Positions 13,829 through 26,389 of a stretch of DNA of 64,000 nt are shown here, piece by piece. Made by a program: the position numbers and the translations under genes. The stretch's first letter is position 1; each line of letters begins with the position of its first letter. Source of the DNA: Chaetomium olivaceum (lineage: Eukaryota; Ascomycota; Sordariomycetes; Sordariales; Chaetomiaceae). The stretch spans positions 144,262 to 208,261 of the forward strand of contig JAYWVB010000055.1 of NCBI GenBank assembly GCA_039881045.1, read 5' to 3'. Below the pieces are notes generated by a model. It was not told the DNA's origin, ran no database searches, and was given only the letters and a program-made list of their open reading frames with translations.

Positions 13829-16800
13829 TCACACCTTCACACCCGCCGACACCTCTCCCATAACAGAGGTCACCACCCCCTCGTCACCTCCCCATCCCCC
13901 CTGCCCCCCATGTCTCCCATCCTGACTACCCCCATTAACACCACCAGCACCAACACCACCACCACCCCCACTCAAATCCATATCCCCAAAATTCCCATTC
14001 TCCACGCTCGGATACGCACCCCCACTCATCTCGGCCCAATTCCAATCCAGCGTCATCGGCAGACTAAACAAATCCTGCGGCAGCATCGGCTGCTGGAACA
14101 CTCCTCCTCCCAGCCCCCCACCACCTAACGGCGGACTGCCCAACCCACCGCCGCTCGTGTCCATAGCCCCGCCCAGCCCACCACCGCCCATGCCGCCGAA
14201 CGAGGCCATGTCGGCAAAGGTGTTGTACTCGGAGCTGTCGGGCGTAAACTCGCCGTGCCACCCCGTCGGGGCGAGGCCGGGGGAGGGGGACTGGCTCATG
14301 GTGCCGTTCATGGGGCTGTGGTAGCTAGCTGTGTTGTTGGTGGCGGTGTTGGGCGGGGATCGGCGATCGTTGGCCGGAGGGGAGAGGTGGCTTTGGTTTT
14401 GGTTGCTGATGGGGGTGGCGTGCATCCCGTTCCCGTTCGCCTGGGGGGTTACGGAGCGCGCCGTGGTGGGTCGGGATGATGTGGGTGGGATGGGGTTTGG
14501 GTTGAAGGAGGGGGAGTCGGCCGCGTTGATGTTGGTGTTGTTGGAGTTGGCTGCTGGTTTGCTTAGGGGCTGGTCCTGGTTCTTTCGCTTTCGCCGGGAG
14601 GCGTGGTCCTTCTCTGCCTTATCAATAACAACCTTGGCAATCCGGTCAAACTCGGAGCATACTCCGAGCATGCGGTTAACACCACCCGTTTCCGCCTCGT
14701 GCCCAAGCATTGACAAGAAATTGACGACCACATTTAAAAGTTTGGTGTCGGAGCGTGCCCTGGGATCAAGGGGATTTTGTAAGATGTGTCCGAATAACGT
14801 GACGAGCGCGGACACCGGGAAATACAACACCATCCTACATCAGGTTAGAAACGGGGACCGTGGAAAACCAAAGGTGCGGTTGGCTTACCAAACACAGGAG
14901 AAGTCGCCCTGGGGAATGTACTTGAGCAGAGATATCGATGCTCTGGCAGCAGAGGTGCACAAGGCCGCCGAAGAAAAAATGCGGGGGTTTAGTGGCCTCG
15001 CGTTGAGCCCCTGAATAGCAAAGTCGGATAGACGACTGGTCCAGTAGCCGTGATGGATCGACATGCGGTGGATTGTGGTAAGGCAGTTGTAGTAGTTGAA
15101 GTGTAGCATGACGATGTGGAGGATCAGGGGCGTATGTGACGCCTTGATTTCGTGTTCTGGACGGAAGTCGATCGGGATGCGATCTTTCCAATCTTCCAGT
15201 TCCTTGTCGAGCTCCCCGATAGTGTTTAGCAGCTCGCCGTCCGATTGCTTCGTCGCCTTGGTCGAGTACAGCTTGGTGTACACTCTGCTTTCGACGATGG
15301 AGAGCTCGCACATGACCCGGAACAGGTTCATCTTACCCTTCCCGTCCGCCAACGGAATGTTGCCGATACCGTCCGCGGGATCAGCATCGGGCAGTTCTAC
15401 ATTCATGTCGTCGTCGTCTTGTGCAGGTGGCCTCCCAGACCGCAAGCACAAATCCTTGTCCAACATGTAGGCTATCCAAAACACGCGCTTCCGCTGCTCG
15501 ATTTCGATCGGGTTGAGGTTGAACCCTGTCCCGCGTTTGTGAAGGCCGATTGTGTGAGACAGTCGGATTGCCGTGGCGATGAGGAGGAATGACGGCTGCG
15601 GGTTCGGAGTCCCCTGCATGAACAGAGACATGCCCAGCAGGGCCTGGACGCTGAGCAGGTCGGTGTTGCGCATCGCCAATTCGGAAAACACGGCCATGGC
15701 GTTCTTGATGTAAGCCCAGGCCTTGTCATCCTCTTCTTGCGGGACCAGGTTGCTCATCACGCGCAAGCGGTGCGCGATGGCCAGAGCCACATTCAAGCTC
15801 GCCCACCATCCGGATCCTGTATAGGGATCATCCGAGTACTGCCTCTCCACCAGGTGCATAAAGGTCGGTTGGTGGAATAGCGGAAACATGCAGTTGAAGT
15901 TCTCGAAGTAGTCCTTGAGCAGGGACAGCGCCTCTGGCTTCGGGGGGAGGGCCCGGAAGACGGGACGGGGGAAGAGGTCCCCGAAGACATCGGGCTTCCA
16001 AGCCGTCCACTTGTGATCATCCATCGAAACATCCGAAATCATTTGCTGGAATGATGAGTCCCCCATTTTCTCATTGACCCACTGTACACCCTTTGGCGAA
16101 AAGATGGAGAATCCGGAGGATGAACCTTAGCATGTTAGCGACCAGGGGACGACACAGGGAGAGCTCGATTCGTACCGATATACCGCGTTTCGCCGTTGGT
16201 ATTTGTGACTAGTGAGCACATCATTTCGGACAGTTCAGCAACCTCTTCCCGCTCGCCATCCTGGCTGTCCTTCTCCGGCGTGGTAGAGCTCATTTTTTCA
16301 CCATCCTTGACAGGCTCAGGAGACGCTAGCGAACTATGGGGCGTTGAGGCGCGAACCTCTTGACCGAGCACTAGTGGGGGGGAGGTCGGGTCGGAAACCG
16401 CCTGGGAAGCTTGCCTCGACTGCTGGTGCTTCTCGACAAGCTTCTTCTCCAGTGTCCCGAGGTCCGTGGCGCCGTTGTCGTCTTCGCCGAGCAGGCCTGT
16501 GCCAATGACGTTAGTGGGACATGGCTACAGGTACCCATCGGAGATACAGAACACCAGGCGTACCTGATAACCGCAACAAGTGCTCCATGCGCCCCAAGCG
16601 ATTCTCGAGCCCTTCAATGTACTTGGCACTGTTCCCATGCGTAAGCCGGGTGCCCACAAAAATGTAGACAACAAAATCTTACCCCTTGGGAGGATTCCGC
16701 TTCTTTTCCACCTGTGTGAAGACGCACTCCGTCTTGTAGTTATTACAGTGCGTGCAAGCTGGGAGCTTTCCATCGCACTTGATCTTTTTCTTCCGGCACA

Positions 16801-17085
16801 TGTCGCATGCCTGGGAGCGTCCGGTCAGCATTTATGCCTGCCCTACGTCATCCGAGCATAGTGGCAACCCTTCCTACTCACCCTCGCGATCCTCCTCCTC
16901 TTGGCCTCGTTTGTGTCTTCCAACAATCCATGGTCCCCGAACATTTGCGCAGCGATCAGGTCAGGCGGCAATTGGGGCATTTGGAGCCCATGTTCGTTGT
17001 AGGCACCGAATATCTGGGGCGGCGGGTTCATGAGTGGTGGTGGCGGGATGGGCATCTGGAAGCCCGAATGCATATTGTGGTCCAT
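13829..17085 (-). CDS. Zn2Cys6 transcription factor with fungal-specific regulatory domain
   Basis: This is a nuclear DNA-binding regulator. Six exons join cleanly in frame: 16882-17085, 16683-16810, 16564-16628, 16176-16496, 14889-16125 and 13829-14834, giving 986 residues. The binuclear zinc cluster has cysteines at residues 70, 73, 80, 87, 90 and 97 (ACDMCRKKKIKC then C-X6-C-X2-C-X6-C), followed by a linker with VEKKRNPPKG and a short coiled coil (YIEGLENRLGRMEHLL). The large exon carries the fungal-specific transcription factor domain (for example WWASLNVALAIAHRLR and RKRVFWIAYMLDKDLCLRSG). The C-terminus is Gly/Asn/Pro/Ser-rich with an acidic, hydrophobic end that could be an activation domain. 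An in-frame upstream ATG at 17178 would add 31 residues. The cluster resembles regulators annotated as xylanolytic-type, but I cannot assign an ortholog or target genes. Confidence 0.93.
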
Positions 17086-20000
17086 GGCGAGAAGCGGTCG
17101 AAACTCGGTCGTTTCGGAATGGAATCTGAGGCTCGATGGGCGAGGGTTGAAGGGGAACCTCGACCCTATGAGAGTCAATGGGATCGGGCTATTTCGAGAC
17201 GGTGGGGGTCCTGCTTGTGTAGCAGTGTAGCCGCTGACTGGAAGCTGCTATTATTACCGTCCACTCCGAGGACAGGATGCGCCGGAAGAACCGGGAATAG
17301 AGGCTGAGCAGCTGTGCAAAGAAAAGTGTTCAATGTCAGGACGCTTGGTTATCGCTAGGACATGCTGGACGTCACAGGATATCGTCTGGTTCCCACAGCG
17401 GTCGGTTCGTTGTAGTTCGTGGCAGAGTCGAGTTGTGGATGTCTGGGCGATCCTTGGTGGTTGTTAGTGTGGAGAGACGGGAAGTCACCCCCCGGGAGCG
17501 GATGCAAGTGGCGAGGAATTTTAGAAGTAGCAAGTAGGTAGGGCTGACAGGCGGCCACGGGAATCTCAAGACGGCGAAGTTCAAGTTTGCCGTTGCATCC
17601 AGGATTGATCCCAACTTTTTGTTTATCACTGAATCCTAGGTCGACAGGGAGTTGCAAAGAAAAGAGACCAGACGAAGGCGGTTGATACGAGGAAAGTGCC
17701 CGTCGATGATGGGCAGTGCTTTGACGCGTCTTATGGCGGGGCCGTGGCCAATGGCCCACCAAATTCAATGCAGTCGAGGCCCCAGGAGACCAAGCCAGTG
17801 TGCCAGTGTGCCAGACAAAGCATGTGGGGAGCGGAAAACCGTCCGAGCGCACGGACAACAGCCCAAAATCCAGGGTGTTTTCTCCCCTTAAAGTGCTTGG
17901 TAAGCCCTTCGAACGGAAGCAACCGAACGGACTCTGCCGATGAGATATAGGTACCCTTCAAGGTTGAAGATCTGATGGCCACAGGTTTTGTGGCCAGGCA
18001 TGCAATGTTCTACCTGGAATATTTTACAGCCAAAGCTTAAGGTAATTTCTGCGAGGCGCTATGGGCTCTCGATATCGGTATTTTACCTTAATTGGTTCCT
18101 TTGACTCAAGTTCATCAACCGAGCCTACTTCACCAGGCACTTATGGAGGACCCTCCACAGCACCGCAAAACCCTAAATCTTGAAGACTGATCCCCGGAGC
18201 CAAACTCAGCGACACCTGAATCTGATGTTTGGGGACCAGTGTGCCTGACCCGGGCTCCGGCGTTTGGGAACGGCCAAGCCCGTGGCAGGGGTTCCAGCCT
18301 TGCTGCTTGCATCATCGGAGACAATGACTTGTTCCTCTCGGTCAATAACTCGAGTCCTGTCTCAAGGATCTAGCATGGGCTCACATCGGGCCGGGAGATG
18401 CTATGTCTCGCCCGCCGCTTGGCTCGAGACTCTTTAACGTGTGTGCATGGTTTCCGGTGGGATTCCAGGGTGCAGCTAGTCGATGTTTCCAGAACTCTTC
18501 ATGCAAACGATTGCGGCCTCCAAGATTTCTATCATTGCCTTTGCTGCCATCTCATGTCCTGCACGTCTTTAGGGCCGCAGGTGGCCGGCCCCTGGCTTGT
18601 CCCAAGTGCAGGGGTTTGGTTGTGAGACAATCTTGAAACAGACAGGGTAGGGTCGAAAGCAACCACGGCCCACCCCTCTGACGCCATCATGGAGAATGAC
18701 AAATTCCATGGTCGTCGATACAATATCGCCGTGGTCCATATCCCACAAAAAAGGGGGAAGCCACGAAAGTGAATTGAAGAATGACGAAAATGAAAAAAGG
18801 AGAAAATACAGAAAAAGAACAAAGGAGGAAGCCGGCGTAGGGGAAAAAGCAAAGAGAAACAGAAAAACAAAGGGGAGTTGTCATCGATTATTAATCACAG
18901 GTTCAACAGGAAGCTGGGACTGATAGTTCTCACGCCGAATTCCGTCGGTAACTAAAAGTTGTAGGTGTCATTTTGTCTCGAGCCTAAGATGAACCAGCAC
19001 AGATAGCGGCTGGGAAGCACGGAAAGATATGAAAACGAACTGCCAAGATTGGTTAGTTAAAGAATAAGTTTATTTGAACCGATTGCGCCAATGAAAAACA
19101 GAAAGGGTTCCCGTTCCTACACGGGGCTACCACCATTCGGTTTTGGGCAAGGGGAAATGGGTGGTAAAAGATTATGTATTTGCAAGTGAAGCGGCCTACC
19201 AGTGATTTCAGATGCCGGCGAGGTAAAGAGTGGGAAAGGGACAGCAAGAGAACGGCATTTTCCAGCTTGGTCGTTTTTATCCCCCTTGCAGTTCAGCTTT
19301 ATTGGGTGCATGATCAGAAGCTGTCAAGTCTCCTTTAAAGTAGGTAGGCTTGAACTCTTTGTAGTCAGGTCACCCATAAATTCAAATTCCTAATCTTGTG
19401 ATTTAGATTTTGCAATTCCTTCAACTGCAAGTTCCTAAATATGATTCACGAAATACTGGAAGTTATGCTGCCGGCGGTTGTTATATCCATTTCTAGCAAC
19501 TCGGCTGACATCCAGACTGATACTCTGTGCCAAACCTGGGTCTAGTCCGTCAACATTGGAGAGGGTTATTCTGAGTTTCTGCCATCAAAGCCTCTCAGCA
19601 TTATGTATAAATTATGCAGTCTAGAAGCCACCAGAAGGCATCGAGTTGACTATTTTAACAGCTCTCGAAACTACTCTATCTACATCAAAAAGCGCCGTAG
19701 GGCGGTTGACACTTCTGTAATTGCCACACGGACACTATGACCTTGGCAATAATATATGTTGCCTTGTATGTTGAACGTCGTAATATCCCCTACGAAGGTT
19801 TAACTAGCGATATATGGTTACTACACATGACTTCCTGCTGATACCTGGGCAGCGTCCGCCACATTCCCATACCCAAGTCATTTTCTGGAATGCGCCGGAT
19901 ATACTCGCTCGTGCCTTGCTTTACTGTGGGGTAGAGAACTACATTTATTCTCCGCGTCTCTAAGCCACGCCCTTACGCCTCGCTTCACACCGAGTTTCAA

Positions 20001-21038
20001 GCCAATATTGAAAAGAGCGGCACAGACAAGCAGTCTTGGGTGGTTTGTATGAGGGCACGATGGGTTGAGTAATTGTTAGTTAGGAGCATTATAGTGCCGG
20101 CTGTTATGCTCAATAGTTACGTATCTGCTGTTCGGCCCGGTGTCCAACCGGCGTGGACTAGGGAGTTCTGGGCGAGAACAGCGTTCATGTGGAAGCTCTA
20201 TTGAGCCGGGAAAACTTATCATGGTGGCTTGGACTTGACTATAGGTTGGCACAGTTGTAACCTCCTCTTTGATAGGCAGAGGTCAATACAGATGAGAACG
20301 AGCGTACAATTTTAAATCCCAAAACAATGTAGGATACAATTATAAACCTTTCTTACCCCAGCATCATGATAGACCAACATGACTTTTGGGTGTTGAGCTA
20401 GAATCAGGATTTGCATCTACTGGTCAACCCGTTCCCTTCATTGTAAACTGTCATACTTAAATTACATCACTGCTTGCTCTTGTCTCCCTATACATTAGTC
20501 TTGTTAAACGTCATACCGGTTTCTGCGTTCGCTTAATCTATCCATGTCGAACCCAGCTGCAAAGCTTCTTTGTTGTACCCACGTGCCGTCCCTGAAATGG
20601 ACGGAGATCTTGCTCGTATGTGGTTAAGTGTTGGGCCACGGCTAAATGCCGAACGGGGCTCCGGGTTAATATATTCTAGACCACGGCGAAAGCCGGCGGT
20701 TGCATGATATTTACCCATGAACAACCCGGGAGCTGGTCCGCACGCATGCGGCCTTGGCGTCAAGTACCCCAGACTTTCATGCTCCCATGATTTCGGGCGG
20801 ATCCCCGAATGGTTGTTTTGAGACTTGATTCCGCTCCTTTGCCCCGAAGTACAACTCTTTCCCCACACCAGGCGGAGCAGCTAGATGAACGGGGACGTGT
20901 CCCGGGCTCGAGTTGCCTGATGGCAGGGTGATAAGCGGGTATGGCTGGAATTGCCCTGGACATATATAGTCGGGGTTGATGGGCTGTCTTCTTGCTTGCA
21001 CGTACCCAGACTTCATCGGACTTCGGACACACGTCAAG
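17086..21038. other. Gene-free region, partly AT-rich
   Basis: No coding region recognised over almost 4 kb. 17086-17900 probably contains the promoter and 5' leader of the Zn2Cys6 gene. 18700-18900 has an A/G-rich tract. About 19000-20520 is visibly more AT-rich than the rest of the window, with frequent TATA and TTAA and no long open frame, as in an old repeat degraded by repeat-induced point mutation or a plain AT-rich spacer. The last few hundred bases are the promoter of the deacetylase gene. Confidence 0.5.
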
Positions 21039-21908
21039 ATGCTCGCCGAAACTGTCATCGCCGGCCTCCTGCTGGCCTCCAGCGCGGTTGCCGCTCCGGC
21101 ACCGAACCCGCTCGAGTTCATCAAGCGGGCTCCAAGCCCGGGAGTGGTCATCCAGAAGTGCAGCAACCCCGGGATGCTCGCCCTTGCGTATGATGATGGC
21201 CCGTACCAGTACACTTCCGAACTGGTGGACATTCTTGACGCTGCCGGTGCCAAGGCCACCTTTTTCTGGACCGGTACACTCTACGGGTGCATCTACAACC
21301 AGGCCGCCGCTGTCAAGAAGACCTTCGCTTCGGGCCACCAGATTGCCTCTCACACATGGTGAGCTGCCTTGCTTATGTTTGATTTCCCCTCGTACACCCA
21401 CTCACACAGAACAGGACCCACGGCCACATGAGCGGCATGAGCGCGCAACAGGTCCGCACCGAGATGACCAAGCTTGAGGACGCCATGGTCAACCTGATCG
21501 GCAAGAAGCCGGCCTACGTGCGCCCCCCTTACCTTGAGACGGGCGGCCAGTTCCTGCCGACCATGAGCTCCATGGGCTACAAGGTCATCACCAACGACGT
21601 CGACTCTGGTGACTGGAACAACCAGTCGCCGCAGCAGAGCCAGCAGGCCTTCCAGCGCGCCGGTACCAGCGGCAACGGCCACATTTCCCTCATGCACGAG
21701 ACCTACGCCGGAACCGTCCGCACGCTCACCCCGTGGTTGATCAACTGGGCAAAGCAGAACAACCTCAAGCTGGTTACTGTTGGTGAGTTGCACTAGGTGC
21801 TGTTTTGGCGAAGAAATATGCTGACCTTTCACAGCCGAATGCCTCGGTGATGCCAACGGCGCGTACCAGTCCGGAACCTTTACACCCAACGGCCAGAACT
21901 CCTGTTAA
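21039..21908 (+). CDS. Secreted chitin/polysaccharide deacetylase (carbohydrate esterase family 4)
   Basis: This enzyme would remove N-acetyl groups from chitin or its oligomers in the wall or outside the cell. Exons 21039-21358, 21415-21782 and 21835-21908 give 253 residues. The signal peptide is MLAETVIAGLLLASSAVAA, and a Kex2-like KR lies at 29-30. The NodB domain shows motif 1 YDDGP (51-55, Tyr replacing the usual Phe), motif 2 with metal-binding histidines 105 and 109 (SHTWTHGHM), motif 3 RPPY (143-146), motif 4 around DVDSGDWN and a motif 5 region with LMHET. There is no carbohydrate-binding module; the protein ends shortly after the catalytic domain with NGQNSC. The ATG was chosen because it directly precedes the signal peptide. 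The frame is intact. Substrate preference (polymer, oligomer or xylan) cannot be read from sequence. Confidence 0.93.
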
Positions 21909-22123
21909 ATGGAGGATGGGGTGTAGTAAGACGAGGTGATCGACGAAGGTTGATGCCGTGGAATGAGCAGTACGAAAACACGTATATAGTACCTGGTTTT
22001 AGTACATAAATCAATCCAAGCAGACTACAAGCTTTACATCTTGTATCGGTGATATTTCGTTATGAAACGAAGGGCCATTCCCCCGGGTTAGCTAACTACC
22101 TACCTTGCTACAACATACATTGA

Positions 22124-23576
22124 CTACCCTTGAATCAGAGCGAGCAGTTCTCTCTTGACAACTTCCAGCGGGTTTCCCTTGGCCACTTCAACCGCTAACT
22201 CTTTGACTCTATCGTGGTACTTGCTTCCACCATCCAAAACTCGATCAACAGCCGAAGCAACCGCTGAAGGAGACGGCCTGCCAGTGCGCAGGTTTATGCC
22301 GACGCCGGTCCACTCAACACGAGCAGCCACCTCGCACTTGTCCTCGGTAAGGCCTGCCGCCACCATCGGGACGCCGTTGACGACGCAGTGCATGAAGCCA
22401 CCATAACCGGCGTTGAACACCATGACATCCGCGTATGACAGGAGCGAGTCATACGGAAAGAAGTCGACCACATGGATGTTGTCCAAGCTGACTCCCTCTT
22501 CAGGTGCAGGGAGAAGGCCAGGCGGGATCTCCAGTCCCTGTTTCCCCCAGAAGCGCAACGACCAACACATCCTTTCTCCCAGCCAATGCCTTGATGGTCG
22601 GGGCTAGTAGCATGCTATAGTCCCTGGCCAATGTGCCCTGCGAGACCACCACGATTTTCGGTCTAGTCGAACTCTCAACCACCTCCCGTTTCCACCACTC
22701 TGGAAACACAAACCACGGCGGCACCACCTTACTCGGCAGCAAGCATCCCGCAAACTTGACATGGGCCGGCAGGTCCGGCCGGGGGTACTCCAGCGCCGGA
22801 TGACACAGCTGCAGCGTGGTATCATGCGCCGTGACACTCAGATTAATCATCCACTCATCCGGCACCTCCACCCCGCCCGCCTCCCTAATCCTCTCCCTAA
22901 ACCCATCATACGCCTCCCTCACCACATACTGATACAACCACTCCCTCAACAACCCATCCCTCTCCACCACACGCTCCCCCTCCCCCGGCAACAACCCCAA
23001 CGGAAACGGCGGCACGCCCTTCCCATCCAACATCAACGGCGTGACATTCACCCCCAGACTCCTCGGCATCGCCTCCCCCTCTCCCCACCCCTTAGGCCTC
23101 TCCGCCCCCCACTTCCACGGCAAATAGCCAAACCACATGGTCTCGCACAGCACGAGCACCTCCCTCGCGCTGCCCTCCGCCGCCACCCCGTTCTTCACGC
23201 TCTCCAACGCCCGGCGCGTACTCTGCACCTGGCCCGCCACCTGGCCCACGAAGAAGGTCCGAAAGTCCTGCACCATTCTTGGCAGCCCCTCCGCATACCG
23301 CGCCCGCTCGGCGCCCCACTGCCGGTAGGGCCCGTGCTCGAGCGTGAGGGCGTCACAGACGGGCAGGAAGGCTGCGCCCGAGGCTTCGATGAGGGCGCGG
23401 TGCTGGGGCGCGCCGAGGAAGGTGACCGGGTAGTGGTGGGCGGTCAGGTGGCGGGCGATGGCGGTGAGGGGGAGGACGTGGCCGGGGGCGGTGGAGGTGG
23501 TGCAGAGGATGAGGATTGCCGGGAGGGGTTTTGTGGCCCCGGTGGTGGTGATGGGAGAGGGGCTGGTGGTGGACAT
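22124..23576 (-). CDS. GT1 family UDP-glycosyltransferase, MGT-like (one frameshift)
   Basis: A predicted soluble glycosyltransferase of the macrolide/UDP-glucosyltransferase type that would attach a sugar from a nucleotide donor to a small hydrophobic acceptor. The N-terminal half begins with a typical TSTAPGHVLPLTAIARHL segment. The C-terminal half has the donor-binding pattern VVDFFPYDSLLSYADVMVFN, then GGFMHCVVNGVPMV, and a terminal helix. The two halves lie in different frames. The switch is at 22544-22548, a run of five G on the coding strand; with four Gs the protein reads VALLGKQGLEIPPG without a break. I therefore treat it as one gene of about 480 residues carrying a +1 homopolymer insertion (assembly error or real mutation). 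No intron could explain it. It sits alone, so the acceptor is unknown. Confidence 0.85.
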
Positions 23577-24298
23577 GGTGATGGCTGGGTTGGGTGGTGG
23601 TGTTGTTGAGGTGGAGTGTTGTGAAGAGGTTTGGGTTACAGTATGGCGATGACGACTGTGTGTATTGTTTGAAGATCGTCGCTGGCATGGCGTGGCATGG
23701 CTTGGATCGGGGCGGACTTAGGAAAAGGGCTGTACCGCGGACGGGGATACAACGCAGGATGTCCGGAATGGGGTTTGGAGTGTTGCGATTCTTGGCTCCG
23801 GACTCCCCCGGGCGTGAGACCGGACATGCGACAGGCCGATACAGCCCTTAAAGTTTGATAGGGATTATCTTGACTTATTGTTTAGCCGCCATGCCTTTTG
23901 CAGCGGGTTGGTGTGTCTTCTACGCTTTGGAATGTCTAGATCCGGACTTCACGAACCATCTCTTTCAATGGTATGCCGAGATGAGAGTTCGGGACCGATA
24001 AATGTACCAAGAACCGAGTAGTAATGAGCCAAGCTGTTGTTATGATTGATTGCATCGGACAAAGTTACCTCTAACCTCAAGTCGTTTAATAATGCGAGGG
24101 TTGCCAGACTGTCTGACTCTGGGACCTGATGTGACGGAACGGTGGTCAAGAAGTAGGTAGCGGATTAAAGATAGCCGGACCAAGAATTGAAAGCTGTTAC
24201 CCAAACACAATATATCGAAAAAGTATATTTCTTGGACTCGCAAAATAAATAAAGGGGGTTATCATTACAAATGAGAAAAAAGGCAAAAACAAACGAAA
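23577..24298. other. Intergenic region upstream of the glycosyltransferase
   Basis: Promoter side of the glycosyltransferase gene, extending to the 3' flank of tRNA-Ser. No coding region or repeat was recognised. The stretch next to the tRNA 3' end is A/T-rich and could hold the Pol III terminator. Confidence 0.5.
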
Positions 24299-24395
24299 CG
24301 ACAACTACAAGATTCGAACTTGTGAGGGCGAACCCAACAGATGCCTCGAACGTGGAAATTCAAGTCTGTCGCCTTAACCACTCGGCCAAGTTGTC
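24299..24395 (-). tRNA. tRNA-Ser (anticodon TGA) with short intron
   Basis: Reads as a complete class II tRNA. The acceptor GACAACT pairs with AGTTGTC, discriminator G. The D arm is GGCCGAGTGGTTAAGGC. The anticodon stem ACAGA/TCTGT closes a CTTGAAA loop interrupted after position 37 by a 16-nt intron (TTTCCACGTTCGAGGC). The long variable arm is GGGTTCGCCC, and the T arm ACAAG-TTCGAAT-CTTGT is perfect. The introduced bases sit exactly where eukaryotic tRNA introns lie. Anticodon UGA decodes UCA-type serine codons. Confidence 0.95.
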
Positions 24396-24605
24396 ATTAA
24401 AAAGATATTGGTGAGATTCCGGCTTAAGAAGGTAGCCCGGGTTGGCGTGGCAGCAAAACACGGGTAACGGCATGGAACGAACAACATTTTCCTAAGCGTA
24501 CAGGCAACCCGGTTTACAATTAGAACCAAGTAAGATTAGGTCAAATCCAAGGCCAAATACATAGCCCAACCCAAGTTCTCACAACCGAAGTACCCCAACC
24601 CAAGG

Positions 24606-26389
24606 CTAACCCGACATAGTACTCCACACCGCCGACGTCCCCCAATCCTCACCCGCCAACGAATCCATCGCCGCCTCCAACACCTTGGCATACTGCCTCC
24701 GGTACTGCACAGCCAGCCTCTGATTCCCCGTCCTCGGCGGCGGCAACTTGAACGGATCCTCCTCTTCCCTCTCCCGCCCATCCTCTTCATCCCCATCCTC
24801 TTCATCCCCATCCTCGTCATCCCCATCCTCTCCGCCCCCACCACCCAACCCAAGCGCCATCAACAGCCCATAATCAAACTGCATCTTCCCGCCCAGCGCC
24901 GCCCTCACCGTCTCCACGACCCTGACCACCGAAGCGGGCGGTCTCGCCGCGGCCTCCGCCTCCTCCTCCGTCATCATCGCCATCGCCGCAGCCCCAGCCG
25001 CAGCCCCGACCCCAACCCCAACCTGCCCCATCTCCACCTCGCGCAGCCAGAGATCCGTCAACACCACCTGTTCGCGTGCGGTAAGCGTTGTTGCCAAGTC
25101 GGACAGCAGCGCGGGCTCGAAGTGCGCGAAGCAGGGGAGGAGCGAGAGACCCCTGCTGCTGCTGCTGCTGCTGCTGGCGTTGGTGATGATGTTACCGTAG
25201 TCGTCGTATGCGGCGATGACGGGCCACTGGTCGAAGGGGGGTTTGCGGGGGCGGGCCCAGCACACGACGGAGGAGGGGTGAGCGATGGGGCGGAGCGAGA
25301 CGAGGAAGGTTTGCGGGAGGAGCGGGTTGTTGGTGTTGGTGTTGGTGTTGTGTTGTCGGGTGGGGATGAGCTGGCGTCCGGGCCGGGGTCTTGATTGGGT
25401 TTTGGGCCGGTGGCTGTCTGGCTGGGCCGGCGCGGGGTGCTTTTGCGTACGTGCACGTAGTCGTTGTGGAGGGTGGGGGTTGGGGGGAGGATGAAGCCGT
25501 AGCCGAGGAGGAGCTCGCTGTTGGTTTTGAGGCCGTAGTTGTTGAAGATTTGGGCGCCGGGGGCGTAGCGGTCCTGGCAAACGAGTGTGCAGGCGTCTGG
25601 GGGCGAGGTGGTGTCCCAGGCGTAGCGAGCGGTGGGGGAGTGATTGGCGATGTCGAGCAGTGGCTGGAGGATGGAGAAGTCGTCGAACTCGACACCTCCT
25701 GGCAAAAGGGTAGATATGTGCTGTTTTGTGGTGTCCGATAGGATGAGCGAGGGGCGAAAGCTGCGGCTGGTGAAGATGCAGAAGGCCCATTTGTACATCA
25801 GGTTGGTGTACGCGGCGACGTCGGGGAAGTTCGCATTCTTCAGCAGCTTCCTTGCGTGCTTGAACTCGCCCTTGACGTTGTCCTGGATCTCCTGGACAGC
25901 GACATGGGCGTTGGTGCCCTCCAGATAGGCGATGTCATCCTCGGGCCAGAATGCCGGCAGAACCCAGGCGTTGATTTGGTCTGGGGAGGGCAGGGTTGCG
26001 AGGTACGGCCACCAGAACGAGTCCTTGCCCTTGAGGTACTCCTTGATCAGAAAGAAGCGACCGAGGACATGGGGCGGGACCGACTGTATAAAGCCGGGAG
26101 GGAAGGCGCCAGTCGGCGAGTCCGATGAGGAATCGATGGCGGCATCATGGGCTGGTCGATGGTTGATGGGACCATCGACGAGGGCGTTCAAGTAGCTGAG
26201 GGTCGTTGCGACAGGGCAAGCAACCGCCCTAAAACCCGGCTGCAGCGTCTCGGTGGTTGACGGTTTGACGCGCAGGGAATATTTTGTGACATTATCGTTG
26301 TAGATCTCGAGAGACGGATGTAATTTTCCGCCGTGTTTCTCGGACCACTCAAGAAGAGAGTTGAAGCGGGTTTGTTCGGATGGCTTCAT
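24606..26389 (-). CDS. SETD3/Rubisco-LSMT-like SET-domain methyltransferase (one frameshift)
   Basis: Probable protein lysine or histidine methyltransferase of the SETD3 class. The N-terminal 360 residues hold a SET domain split by an insert, with the diagnostic LLDIANHSPTARYAWD (NH motif) and FNNYGLKTNSELLLGYGF. The C-terminal part (NPLLPQTFLVSLRPIAHP onward) resembles the Rubisco-LSMT substrate-binding region, followed by an acidic Asp/Glu repeat (coding strand of about 24775-24840) and an ending rich in basic and aromatic residues. The two parts are in different frames. The switch (one base missing) is most likely inside the ACACCA-type repeat at about 25327-25352, encoding Thr/Pro, where length slippage is easy. 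The start at 26389 fits family N-termini. It is transcribed away from the neighbouring MFS gene. Substrates are unknown. Confidence 0.85.

Noticed and set aside
22761..23609. 282-codon plus-strand frame at the glycosyltransferase
   Set aside because: Antisense shadow; Arg/Pro/His-rich with no domain.
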